This document shows, piece by piece, positions 49,434-60,063 of a stretch of DNA of 64,000 nucleotides. The stretch's first letter is position 1. Each line of letters begins with the position of its first letter. The notes beneath the pieces are model-generated. The model was given only the letters and a program-made list of their open reading frames with translations. It was not told the DNA's origin and did not search any database. Origin of the DNA: Clavulina sp. PMI_390. Lineage: Eukaryota; Basidiomycota; Agaricomycetes; Cantharellales; Hydnaceae. The stretch is taken from NCBI GenBank assembly GCA_015039315.1, contig WIDE01000097.1, forward strand, positions 20,392 to 84,391. Direction: 5' to 3'. Both the position numbers and the translations under genes were made by a program.

Positions 49434-50144
49434 GTTTGGTTTCGAGACTGTATTCCGTGATTTGCCCATCAGCTTCGATCATCACTGTTCCACAATGATA
49501 CTCACTATGGAAGCAGAATTCTGGAGAATGGAGTATTTGAGACGAGGACGCATCTCTTCTTGGACCTACATATATATCCCAAAAGTAGGAGAGTTTCCAA
49601 CATGACTTCACCTAACGTCATCGTCATAATGAACACCAGACGCGGAGAAGCAGATGGTGAACACAGCCCTCACTTTACCCAAATTCTCACCAAGGCATTG
49701 TTTACAATACTATCCTTGGCAGCACGTCTTCGATTTGATACCCATACAGATATGTTTCCACAAGCTCAAGGTGTCTTACCGTCTCCAGTTCTCCGCCTGA
49801 AGCAACGAAAGTTCAATGATGTCACGAGGGCTGTGGAGTTCGGCACCGACACAGACGGCCTTCGTCAAAGACAATCGGAAAGCCGCTAGCGGAATAGCTT
49901 CGAACGATATTAAGTTTAATGAAGTCTTGCCTTTGCTCATTCAGTTCGATATTGATGGAGGAATTCTCGTCGGAAGATAACTGTTTGAAACTGAGTAAAC
50001 CATTTACAAGTAGTACAGAACTAGTCGATATCAGCCACTGTAGCAAAACTACACCATTTAGAATGGAAGAACACATCAAAGCGAGAGCAATGAACGAGAG
50101 TAGGAAATTTAAGCCGATCAAGACCGTGCTTTGCATAATCAACT
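49434..50144. other. Intergenic
   Basis: Promoter of the small gene (minus) and 3' flank of nuclease 1. A minus-strand frame at 50184-49822 has two hydrophobic stretches but overlaps the last nuclease exon and is probably chance. Confidence 0.4.
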
Positions 50145-51621
50145 TCATGGCAAGGCGGCAATATCTAAGATAGTGTTCAACCATGCAGCGAGGCGATACC
50201 CGCTCTTGGCGATTTGGAGGTCAACAATAGGTGCATTCTTCTGATAGTAGGTTGAGCCAAGGTCACTGGCCGTGTACCCTGAGAACACTACCGACCCAGG
50301 ATATAAAAAAGGGAGACATGGTAGGGCGTTGTAAGATGGGCATAATGATGGGAAGAGATCGGGGAAGGGTAACATACCAGTGCTGCAAATATAAGCATTC
50401 GAGTCCTTTGCCCACTCAAGAGGACATTCCAGGTCCGTGGTGGAAGCACGCGCGAGCAGCGGGAACTCGCTAGTTGGGTCAGCAAGTAGAACCTGAGAAC
50501 GACCCTCAAAGCTTGTGTTACGATACTGGGGTAACGTGGGGTTGGTACAGTTTATCCAAGATGCAGCTTCCGATTTATAGGCCCCAGTTTTGATCTTGGC
50601 GACGAGGTCAGCTGCATAAGTGGTGACGCTGTTGGCTATAGGAAAAAGTGGTTCGATGAGGAAATGATCGAATTTAGATGTTGCAATTGAATTGAGTAAG
50701 GTCTTACAGTGGTTTAACTTGATCGTTTTTTCGGGAATGTAGGTGTCCCAGCTAGCAAGGAAAGAATAAGTTACGCTAACGGGAAATACGCTAGCAATCG
50801 ACCCACACAGCATGCAACTCAGTGTTGACGCCATCAAACTTCACCTTGATGTCGTTCCCACCAACTTTGTATGCCTCGCAGTGGAAAGGCTGACCGATGT
50901 CTCCAATGAGGTGAGCTATTAGGCATAACGTGTTAAACCACCATGGGTGAAATGTAAGAGGAAGCAGCGTACTCAAGAATTTCAAAGCAATGTCCTGCTC
51001 AGAGACTACACTGACGATGAGACAGGCATTGGGCGTCGGGAAGAATATAGCACATACCGCTCAAGGCAGGGTTTGCTACGCGCGAAGTATAGTTTGTCAG
51101 GGCTGTAGGGGCCATAAAGGTTAGACCCGTGGTGAACCAATATTCTCTTTGAGCCAGTAACTCTACCAGTGAGGATACAATGACCATCACAATCACGCAA
51201 ATCTGAGACGCTGCACGAGCCATTCAAAGGTCCATCGTTGGCATCGATATAGTGCAGAGGCTTCGTCCTGAACGAACAAATGGTGAGTGGTGTGGGGCAA
51301 TACGATGAATTAGATCTGGAAAGAGTCACACCAAGTCCAACCCTTGGTGTATTTGACACTGTCAGCCCAAACTGCCGCAGGGCCGAGCTGACCATGATAA
51401 GAAGGGTCTAGGGTATCTTCTATGAAGGAAAGCGTCTCAGGTCCGAGGAAAGCTTGGGCAACGGAACCGACTGCCTCGTGACCTGAGTCGCTTCAGGACG
51501 AACAGATGTGTCAGTGACAAGTTGAACGGGGTTCTTAGCGAAGCCCATACCCCCAGGCGTGTACCGATATCACGTAGGTGAATAAAACCGCGCTCTTAAT
51601 GACATAAGCGATAGGTAACAT
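50145..51621 (-). CDS. Secreted S1/P1-type zinc nuclease 1, 320 aa
   Basis: Nine exons: 51621-51551, 51490-51332, 51267-51167, 51102-51058, 51005-50973, 50915-50807, 50751-50708, 50635-50378, 50287-50145. A signal peptide (IKSAVLFTYVISVHA) precedes the mature start WGDSGHEAVG. Counting from that Trp, all nine zinc ligands of nuclease P1 fall at the expected numbers: Trp1, His6, Asp45, His60 (LHYID), His116, Asp120 and His126 (THLIGDIGQPFH), His149 and Asp153 (LHAVWD). The family cleaves single-stranded DNA and RNA, uses three zinc ions, and is exported for nutrient scavenging. Cys pairs fit disulphides. Exon lengths are identical to nuclease 2. Confidence 0.92.
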
Positions 51622-52264
51622 GATGGAAGAGTGGAGTAAAGGTGCTGTCTGTGGTTCTCGAGTAAGGCGACGGAAATCCGGTACAGACGCCCAAGCTCAG
51701 GGGCATTGACAACGCCAAGAGCGTCATCAGGAGATCACGAACGTTGGCATCGAGGAGATCAAATGTTCCTCAAAGCAGGAAGGCACAGGGGCCTGATTAT
51801 GGAGAAGCATGCAATCTCAATTGAGATATGTCATAGAGGCTTGGCATGGAGTGGGCTGTCAAATGCACGCAGCACATGCAATCCTTCGGATACGAAAGGG
51901 AGAAAGATTTTGAAGAGATCACAGAACTATCAGGTGTTACTTCCGACAGTGCGCATGGTCAGAGGTCTGTCTTGATTCCACAATCGGATTCGGTCGATGG
52001 GGGCTTCAGTTGGAAGTGGAACTCACGGAGGACAATCCTATTGATTCAAGTCTTGGCACGGTCGATGGCCCCCGACCGTATTCAAGTTATTGTAGGCGTT
52101 TATATCATCTGGAGATGAGATGGTCTTCTTCAGCATTCGCAATTCATAACCTCAGTGCTGGATTGAGTCACGCGAACATTTGTTCGGACTTTGAGGTCAC
52201 TTCAGTACTTTACCGTAGGAATACATGAAAACGAGAAGGATGACGTGGCCATGAGCCTCTTTAC
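51622..52264. promoter_or_regulatory. Upstream region of nuclease 1
   Basis: 643 bp between nuclease 1 and nuclease 2, containing the palindrome at 52173-52186 (552 bp upstream of the start codon) and a GAGGCTTGGCATG block that recurs upstream of the other nuclease copies. Confidence 0.45.
52173..52186. promoter_or_regulatory. Palindrome CGAACATTTGTTCG
   Basis: 14-bp inverted repeat CGAACA-TT-TGTTCG upstream of nuclease 1. The same 6-2-6 architecture recurs at 54273, 57155 and 59849. A dimeric regulator site is inferred. Confidence 0.4.
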
Positions 52265-53744
52265 TCAGTGTAAGAGGCTACCCTCGAATATGGAATTGAG
52301 CCAGGCGGCAAGGCGGTACCCGCTCTTTGCAATCTGGAGGTCAACAATCGGAGCATTCTTCTGATAGTAAGCCGTGCCGAGGTTACTGGCAGTGTAGCCA
52401 GAGAGCACTGAGGTACGACGCATAGAAAGGCGATGGGACAGAGCATTGTCAGATGCGCGTCACGGGAGGAGCAACTGAGGAGGTGCCAAACGCACCAGTG
52501 CTACACATATATGTGTTTGAGTCCTTCGCCCATTCCAGAGGGCACTCCAAGTCCGTGGTCGAAGCACTCGCAAGTAGCGGGAGTCCACGATGTGGCTCAG
52601 ATAGGAGGAGCTGAGGTGGTTCTTTGAACTCGATATCACGGCCTTGGGGTAGAGTGGGGTTGGTGCAGTTTATCCAGGACTCAGCTTCTGAGCTGTATGA
52701 CCCAATTTTGATCCTATCAATGAGATCACTCGCATATGTGGTAATGCTGTTCGCTGTGATAGAAGAGTAGAGCAATTTAGATGAGGAAAGCCGCCTGAAC
52801 ATACTTCACATAAATCGAGCAAAACCGTACAGTGGCTCAGCTTTATAGTTTTTTCTGGGATGGAGCTGTCCCAGCTAGAATGCAAAAGTTCAGTTCACCA
52901 GAAAAGAAAAGGACGACTATCGAAGCTCACACGGCATGTAGGTTGGTGTTAGCACCGTCGAATCTCGTCTTGATCTCGTTTCCACCACGTTGATACTCTT
53001 CTATGTGGAGGGGCTGGCCGACATCTCCGATGAAGTGAACTAAAAATTATAAACAATTCAGCTCGACAAGTGATTTCACCACGAGGAAGAGCGCACTAAG
53101 AAACTTCAGAGCAATGTTTCGCTCAGAGACTTCGAAGATCATCAGGGGGCGGTCGGGGCAGCAGATTTCGGTAAGCAACATACCACTCAGGGTAGGGTCC
53201 GCAATACGGGAGGTGTAATTTGTGAGAGCTATGTTTGGCCAAACTTAGTATTGCCGTAGATAGGAAGGTAAATTCATACGGGCAAGCCTACCAGTGAGGA
53301 TACAATGATCTTCACAATCCCGCGAGTCTGAGACACTACACATGCCGTTCAATGGGTCGTCATGGGCATTGATGTAGTGAAGAGGCCTCGTCCTAGGCGA
53401 ATGTGGGACGTTTGAAATGGAACATTATAGTTGTTTGAGGTAGGGTGTCACTCACCAAGCCCATTCTTTCTTGGATTTGACAGTATCCGCCCAATTCCCC
53501 GCACGACCGAGTTGACCACGATATGAAGGGTCTAATGTATCCTGAATGAACGAAAGGGTCTCGGGCCCCAGGAAGGCTTGAGCAACGTAACCGACGACCT
53601 CATGGCCTGATTCACTACAACAAGAAGGGTCAGGTCAGAGACGACAGAAGCTTGGCTTACAAGAAGAACATACCCCCAGGCATGCACTGATGCCCCATAA
53701 GTAAGTAGAAGGGTGCTTGCGATAAGCTGGAAGGGGGCCAACAT
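52265..53744 (-). CDS. Secreted S1/P1-type zinc nuclease 2, 320 aa
   Basis: Nine exons: 53744-53674, 53614-53456, 53392-53292, 53228-53184, 53129-53097, 53039-52931, 52874-52831, 52753-52496, 52407-52265. Every exon has the same length as in nuclease 1, so the pair is a recent tandem duplication with no net coding indels. The signal peptide (LIASTLLLTYGASVHA) is followed by WGESGHEVVGYVAQ. The ligand motifs RPLHYI, HFIGDVGQPLH and LHAVWD are present at the same spacing. Expected reaction: zinc-dependent hydrolysis of single-stranded nucleic acid to 5'-nucleotides outside the cell. CSTVLSGYTASNLG near the C-terminus supports the last acceptor choice in both copies. Confidence 0.92.
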
Positions 53745-54604
53745 ACTGGGTGGGCGAAGCAAGGAGGTCTCTTCTGTCTGAGTTCTTGCTATATACGTTA
53801 TTCGAATCTTGCCACGGCCGCTTACGCGCAGAGCCATCGAGAACGCCAAGATGAGATTACATTATTCAACATCTCATCTCTGAAATTCGCCTCGGACCAG
53901 GGGCTGCGGGGATGACCATTGTGAGGAGCAATGCCAATCGAATTTGTTATCAAGGCTTGGCATGTAGGCGCAGGCAACATACTGGGCGTTCCGCAAAGTT
54001 GTGAGATCAGAGGAAGGATAAAGAGAAGTCGTATCGTGCTTCCAAGGACCTCGCCCATCTATCCAGACAGGTGGAGGAACCTCAATCGCATGTTTGGTTG
54101 AAAATTGAGTCGACACCACGCGAGCGTCAAGTTACGTTCCACCTTGAATTCAACCTGAGTCTTGGCACGCTTGGTGCTCTTAGATCTGTCCGCGCGACCC
54201 TCTAGCGCCAATGTGACATACTCTCGTAGATGAGTCGCGGGTCTTGTGAATGCGGTCCCGAATCGAACCACACGAACACATGTTCGGGTCCGAGCAGGTG
54301 GCCTGCGCACATTTGCTAGGGTGTCGATTTTGCGATGGATATATGCTTGTGACGTCAAATGAGTGCCGATTGGCTACATTTCTCTACGTTTTATGGCCGC
54401 TCGGCTCTGACTACAGCTCTGCTGCCACACGGCCGTTTTGAATGGGAGGTTTGCGGAGAGGCTCTCAGTGTCCTCTAGAGACTAATCCGCCGAGTGTAGA
54501 AAGATCACAACGTAATCGCAAGCGTTATGAGAACAGGAAACGGACAGGAGTGAATAATAGATCTGTGTCTTTCATGCTTTGAACATAGGCCACTATGGGG
54601 TGGT
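53745..54604. promoter_or_regulatory. Upstream region of nuclease 2
   Basis: Holds the palindrome at 54273-54286 (529 bp upstream of the start codon) and a CAAGGCTTGGCATG block also seen before nuclease 1. No gene seen. Confidence 0.45.
54273..54286. promoter_or_regulatory. Palindrome CGAACACATGTTCG
   Basis: Second copy of the 6-2-6 inverted repeat, at almost the same distance from the nuclease 2 start as the first copy is from nuclease 1. Confidence 0.4.
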
Positions 54605-55216
54605 AGGCTGGGATGGGTATGAATAGAGCGTATAGTAGCCCAGACTGAATGGACTTAAAGGCACATTAAAATTATATTGATCCTATTCAACTAAATAAGC
54701 GCCCTATTCATGGGATGTGATTTTGACAGCAGCAAAGATCCACCCAGATTTGTTTAGATTTGTTTCAGTCCAGCCGAACGCACGCACCGCTGTCGAGTTC
54801 TCTCTTCCAGTCAAGGCTCCTGCACGCTTCGCTTGGCATGGCTGTGGAGTATTATGGCCGAGGTCATCTCGTCCAATCATCACATTAAACCAAGTCAATG
54901 TCAAGGATCGTGGAGCCACCAATATGCTGAATCTTTTCGCGGGTTTTGCTGACTCTCCGCAACTAAGCGACGGAACTTTCTTCACCGCTGAGCTCTTCCA
55001 AGGCCATTGGCATGATGCTTTGGAGTATGGTTTACTCCATCGTCGTTCCCCATGTTTTCAGCTCACGTCAGGGTTTTTGGTCATGGTTTCGGCCAAACCC
55101 TGGATTGACGTCAGGCAAATCAGACTGACTGAGTGAAAACAATACAATTTTAATGTGCCTTTACGTCAATTCAGTCTAGGCTACTATGGCGCTATTCACG
55201 GTAATCCCAGCCTCTC
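54605..55216. mobile_element. Terminal-inverted-repeat element (MITE-like)
   Basis: The left end (core 54632-54679) contains AGACTGAATGGACTTAAAGG and GCACATTAAAATTATATTG. The right end (core 55140-55186) carries the reverse complement with few mismatches (CAATACAATTTTAATGTGCC). Weaker similarity extends outward to ~54605 and ~55216. The ~460-bp interior includes a plus-strand frame of 139 codons (54717-55136) without transposase motifs, so the element looks non-autonomous. Target-site duplication is not clear. Confidence 0.7.
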
Positions 55217-55632
55217 TTATAGAGAGGCTGGAAACCAGCCTAATGGGGTGGCTCTTGGATGCAGGCATATCAAGTTACCTTCGAGACTCGTGCTTGCGTT
55301 GGATGCTCTGGGATTTCCACCTTGATCAAGACATTACCCGCGGTCTTATGTTCAGTGTTTCCCCGGTCAATTGCTGGGAACGATTCAGTCAGGTCGATTC
55401 GACCTCATGAGATCTGATAAGAAATCGCTTCCTCCAAAAGTTGGGGGTCCCCACTTTTTGCTCGAGACTAGAGTCATGTGTACCCAGAATGTGCGAAGTA
55501 TATTAGAGCGCTCAGAGCCAGAATGCTTCTCTATACATAGACATGCACGATGCAATCTAGATCATCCTTATGTGCAAGGAGACATTACAATGCGTTATTA
55601 GGGTGTGAGGTAAGATAGGGACGAGGCGTTTA
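55217..55632. other. Flank before the assembly gap
   Basis: No gene seen. A short inverted repeat, GAGAGGCTGG...CCAGCC, lies at ~55220-55240. Confidence 0.35.
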
Positions 55633-56523
55633 NNNNNNNNNNNNNNNNNNNNNNNNNNNNNNNNNNNNNNNNNNNNNNNNNNNNNNNNNNNNNNNNNNNN
55701 NNNNNNNNNNNNNNNNNNNNNNNNNNNNNNNNNNNNNNNNNNNNNNNNNNNNNNNNNNNNNNNNNNNNNNNNNNNNNNNNNNNNNNNNNNNNNNNNNNNN
55801 NNNNNNNNNNNNNNNNNNNNNNNNNNNNNNNNNNNNNNNNNNNNNNNNNNNNNNNNNNNNNNNNNNNNNNNNNNNNNNNNNNNNNNNNNNNNNNNNNNNN
55901 NNNNNNNNNNNNNNNNNNNNNNNNNNNNNNNNNNNNNNNNNNNNNNNNNNNNNNNNNNNNNNNNNNNNNNNNNNNNNNNNNNNNNNNNNNNNNNNNNNNN
56001 NNNNNNNNNNNNNNNNNNNNNNNNNNNNNNNNNNNNNNNNNNNNNNNNNNNNNNNNNNNNNNNNNNNNNNNNNNNNNNNNNNNNNNNNNNNNNNNNNNNN
56101 NNNNNNNNNNNNNNNNNNNNNNNNNNNNNNNNNNNNNNNNNNNNNNNNNNNNNNNNNNNNNNNNNNNNNNNNNNNNNNNNNNNNNNNNNNNNNNNNNNNN
56201 NNNNNNNNNNNNNNNNNNNNNNNNNNNNNNNNNNNNNNNNNNNNNNNNNNNNNNNNNNNNNNNNNNNNNNNNNNNNNNNNNNNNNNNNNNNNNNNNNNNN
56301 NNNNNNNNNNNNNNNNNNNNNNNNNNNNNNNNNNNNNNNNNNNNNNNNNNNNNNNNNNNNNNNNNNNNNNNNNNNNNNNNNNNNNNNNNNNNNNNNNNNN
56401 NNNNNNNNNNNNNNNNNNNNNNNNNNNNNNNNNNNNNNNNNNNNNNNNNNNNNNNNNNNNNNNNNNNNNNNNNNNNNNNNNNNNNNNNNNNNNNNNNNNN
56501 NNNNNNNNNNNNNNNNNNNNNNN
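55633..56523. other. Assembly gap (891 Ns)
   Basis: Run of N. Open frames spanning it are artefacts. Confidence 0.98.
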
Positions 56524-56841
56524 GCAGAACAAGAGATGACGAGATGCACACGGTATTGCTTCAATGAGTGTACCGTTGCGGGAGCGCCACGGCTGGGAAA
56601 GCGCATATAGACAATACGTTCCTTCACTAAGAAACGGGATATGCCCCGCTCCCGAGCCTCCGAATCGAGCCGTCGCCTATTTTGTAATGCGGAGAAATAA
56701 CACCAGATTCGGAGGCACCGCGATCGGGCCATGAAGCAATGCTGGAGATGCGATATATGCGTTGATGCTATGGAATGAAATGATCAGGAAATCTTGATAT
56801 CACCAATATTGGACAAGAGAGACATATGGCACCCGACTCAC

Positions 56842-56925
56842 AAGGCGCGTAGTTCGGGGCTGTCACCATCAAACTTTGCTTTAATCTCGTTTCCGCCATG
56901 TTTTAACGCTTTTCGAGTGGTTCTT
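56842..56925 (-). pseudogene. Relic exon of a third S1/P1 nuclease
   Basis: The minus strand encodes HGGNEIKAKFDGDSPELRAL followed by a GTGAGT donor. It matches the sixth exon of nucleases 1 and 2 (GGNDIKVKFDGVNTELHAV). The zinc ligand His149 is Arg here, and neighbouring exons are not recognisable up to the gap. More of it may lie in the Ns. Confidence 0.65.
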
Positions 56926-57154
56926 GAGACTTAAGAGGTGGGTTGGGCTATGCGCCTGGTTGGCATATGAGGTCAAGGCGGGGATCCTGACGACTAACTT
57001 CTAAAGGTGTAGATCGTTTGAGGGTCGTGACTCAGTCGCTGTAATGCCTGCGAATCTGGTTCGGCGCTTTTTTTGTGTCGGTGGAGCGCATGTAGAGGCT
57101 TGGCAGATTGTTGATAGGGATATATTAATTGATGGTTGGTGGAGGGCAAGTGAG

Positions 57155-57168
57155 CGAACATTTGTTCG
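57155..57168. promoter_or_regulatory. Palindrome CGAACATTTGTTCG
   Basis: Third copy, identical to the one at 52173, upstream (minus strand) of the relic nuclease exon and downstream of the F-box pseudogene. Confidence 0.4.
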
Positions 57169-57372
57169 GAGTTGATGAGCCACATTGTTTGTCTTGGCAG
57201 CGACGCTCAGTCCGCTCCGGCTAAGCCGTAACCAAATTGGTATCAGCATTAGCCTAGTAGGGTGTTATGCTGGTCGCCGTCAGTTCATTCATCAATATTG
57301 CTCCTGATGATGACGATAACTCCATGGCTTTTGCGCCATGCCCCATCATATGCCAAGCGCTGAGGCCACATT

Positions 57373-59568
57373 TTACAGCAAGTGTAAGTCCTCGCTGTAT
57401 TCGTCACTCTCGGTGTCATCGTTAGCATTTTCCAGGAAAGCAACACCTTTCTGGGCTAAATCATGTCGGATTTTCCGGATCACCATAACACCGAGCCGAA
57501 TATCTTCTCTTGCAAAGTATTGTGTACAGCTTGTATCGCTTGGCGAGATGTTGTGACAGCAGAGGAGCGAGTGAACTCATCGCCGGGTCGGAAATCAGCA
57601 GCTCGAAGCCCGTCGTAATCGACATCGGGCCCTAAGACCTATGACCAAGACCCATGAGAGAAGGTTCGTCATGCTGAATTGAAGTGGCATACCTGAAATT
57701 CTTTGGTAGTCTGACTCAGAGCGAGCCACCACTCCAGGCTGCTCATATAAGGCTCGGCATCAAAGCAATAAAGCATCCCAAAATCGAACCTGTGACTTCA
57801 TAGTGCAGCACTCATGCACTCGGAGATGCAACTGGGGTCATTTGGGTCTCGATCTCGGGCCTTGCACCAACGATCCCAAGTCTGTATTGGATTTTGCAGC
57901 TGCTCGATCTCGTTGACAAAGCATGAGACGGAATCCTGCGAGAGTTGAGGGAGAGACAGGCATTGGATTTGGCGAAGTTCGTTACCAATGGGTTTTGGAT
58001 ACGATTCTGCAAGCGTCGCAGCAAGCCTGACAAGCGAACCACGTCTAAATTTGGCAATGACGTGGATCTCTGACAAAAAGGAAAATCTGGTTTCGCCGAA
58101 AAGTTTTTGTATTGCAGGAAAGGAATCGATATCTCCGAACGAGTGATATTCATGCCCAACGCAGTCGGACAAAACGAGCTTCGTTATATTGGGAAATGTG
58201 GCCATCTTCAGGTAACGAAGAAAAGGTTAGCCCCATTATCGGTGAGGTCCAAGACTCAAATTACCCATATGGTCCACCATGCCTGATCAAAGTATCTACC
58301 AGAGTCGAGCAGAAGGGTGCGGACTTTTGGCGCGGGGAACGATGAAAGATTATGTTGTACAAAGTCGTTGCTCCAACAGTTGCACAGCTCAAGGGTGTCC
58401 AACATAGGGAGATTGATTGTGGATAGGAAGGTCACGGGAAGGAAATTTGAGCCGATTCGAATGCGCAGGAGCTCCAGCGATCGTAACGTGGATATAGTTG
58501 AAGCGCAGTCAAGCCATTCATCATACTCGATTGTAAGGGAAAGTTGCCTGAGGTGAGGAAGAGGATTTGAGAGGAAGATCGAGTGGCTGGCTTCGAGGCG
58601 ACGTAGATGAGGAAGTCTGTCTGGCCGAATGAATAGAGTCACTTTCTCAGGTATTTGGAATATTAGCTTCTCCACACCAGAAAGAGAAATATCACGCTGT
58701 GTCATCCACGATCCAAAAGCATCAAGCGCCGACGCGCCAGGCCACTGTACATGTAGAACATTGCTAGAGCGGTCGCCAGCTCATTAAGGAGGCTGGACCG
58801 GGCTATTGGTGCCTCTCCAGTTTCTTCATGTTTCCCTACGCTATCTTCTTGTAGGTAGAGTGGAGCATTGGGTACATAGCGAGAGGCGACCATGAGTGGT
58901 ACCCAACGTGAATCAAGGTGAATAGAAAGCGGTAGGTTTCCCGCGCGTGAGCGCCAAATCGCAATCATATTGGGGTTCCACTTGTTCCAGTTGATGAATG
59001 TGAAGAGGGACGCATCCGACAAGACGATGTGGCTCCACGTTGTAGCTACCATCAACAACACTCTGACGGTTTGCGGTCGTTCAGTAGATGGTTGGTTGTT
59101 TGCCACGAGACGAAAGATATGCCGAAGGATTTCTGCGGGCAGATAGCCAATAGGTGCAGTGCACGATTTGAGCTGATCTCTACACCTCTGTATCTCGCCA
59201 GTCAACTTCGCGCTAGCCGCAGTAAGGTCAGCGGCCAGGTTGTCAAGTTGAGTATTGGCGCGGTCGATGGCATTGCGGAACTCGCCCCGCTTGAGAGGAT
59301 TTAATGAGAAGATGTGAGGTTGAGCAGGAAACTGTTTGAGATTTTCCGCTCATCAGCAAATACCCTCGGACCCTTTGTTTGGCCCGTTTGGCCCGTTTGG
59401 CCTGTTCAGAAGGCTAAACCGGGCCAAACTCCGAACGGATCAATTCAGTCCAAACAAAGGGTACCCGTTTCAGACACGAAAACAGGCCAAACAGCGACCG
59501 GTTTTTTGTGATGCTAGTGCTGTGTGAGCATCGAGGAGCGTTCGTAGGATAGCGGAATCGACCTTCAT
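57373..59568 (-). pseudogene. F-box/leucine-rich protein pseudogene
   Basis: Paralogue of the intact gene at 60064-62125 along its whole length. It starts MKVDSAILRTLLDAHTALA, carries the F-box-like IGYLPAEILRHIFRL, then leucine-rich segments (LPHLRRLEASHSIFLSNP), and ends near 57373. Lesions against the paralogue are a frameshift near 58755 after ELATAL, an in-frame TGA at ~57798 with homology continuing after it (FDAEPYMSSLEWWLALSQ), and a further frame change near 57460. The first exon is interrupted at 59349-59498 by an inverted-repeat insertion. Sequencing error could explain one lesion but hardly all. Confidence 0.75.
59349..59498. mobile_element. Short inverted-repeat insertion in the F-box pseudogene, splice-like borders
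   Basis: 150 bp absent from the paralogue. It contains ACCCTTTGTTTGG (59370-59382) and its exact reverse complement (59450-59462), plus tandem GCCCGTTTG units at 59382-59399. On the minus strand it starts GT and ends AG, and its removal restores the frame (ALASQKT joined to AENLKQFPAQPH). Confidence 0.5.
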
Positions 59569-60063
59569 GGTAAGGTGACCGAGATTTTCGCGAGTGGCCG
59601 AGGAGACGAGCAGATGTAGCACGGAATCGCTGTCAAAAAATTGGGGTCAATAGCCATCCACCGTCGTAACCAAATATGGCACGCCACGGGCGAGCCTGAT
59701 TGTTATTCATTGGTATCCCTAGGTCCATCCATGGGGGTTAATTCAGGCTTTCTGAATCACGCAATCATCATAACATCGCCAAGTATCCATACTAAACACC
59801 AAATGCTCGTTCATTATAACACTGGATGATTATGAGGCCTTTCTCGCACGAACACATGTTCTTAGTTCCATAATGTATCATTTTTCTTGACAGCGGCACC
59901 CAGTCCGCTCCGAAAGGTTTCGCACCGCTTTTGGGCCAGGAATTTATGGTGACTATTGCATTAAAATTTAGTACTTTCCGGACTATCGCGCCTCATCATG
60001 ACGAGGACTTGCACCACTTTGCTACATGTGATGAGATGGCATCTCAATCTCTGGAGCCGCATA
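59569..60063. other. Spacer between F-box copies
   Basis: Contains the fourth palindrome and a ~75-bp block (CAGTCCGCTCCG and neighbours, 59846-59925) that matches 57150-57230. No gene seen. Confidence 0.4.
59849..59862. promoter_or_regulatory. Palindrome CGAACACATGTTCT (one mismatch)
   Basis: Fourth copy, with one arm changed at the last base. It lies downstream of the intact F-box gene in the same relative place as the copy at 57155 to the pseudogene. Confidence 0.35.

Noticed and set aside
49822..50184. Minus-strand 120-codon frame with two hydrophobic stretches
   Set aside because: Overlaps the last exon of nuclease 1 and lacks a paralogous frame after nuclease 2.
54717..55136. 139-codon plus-strand frame as a host gene
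   Set aside because: Lies wholly inside the inverted-repeat element and shows no recognised domain.
55557..56732. Three long minus-strand open frames
   Set aside because: They consist almost entirely of the N gap translated as X.
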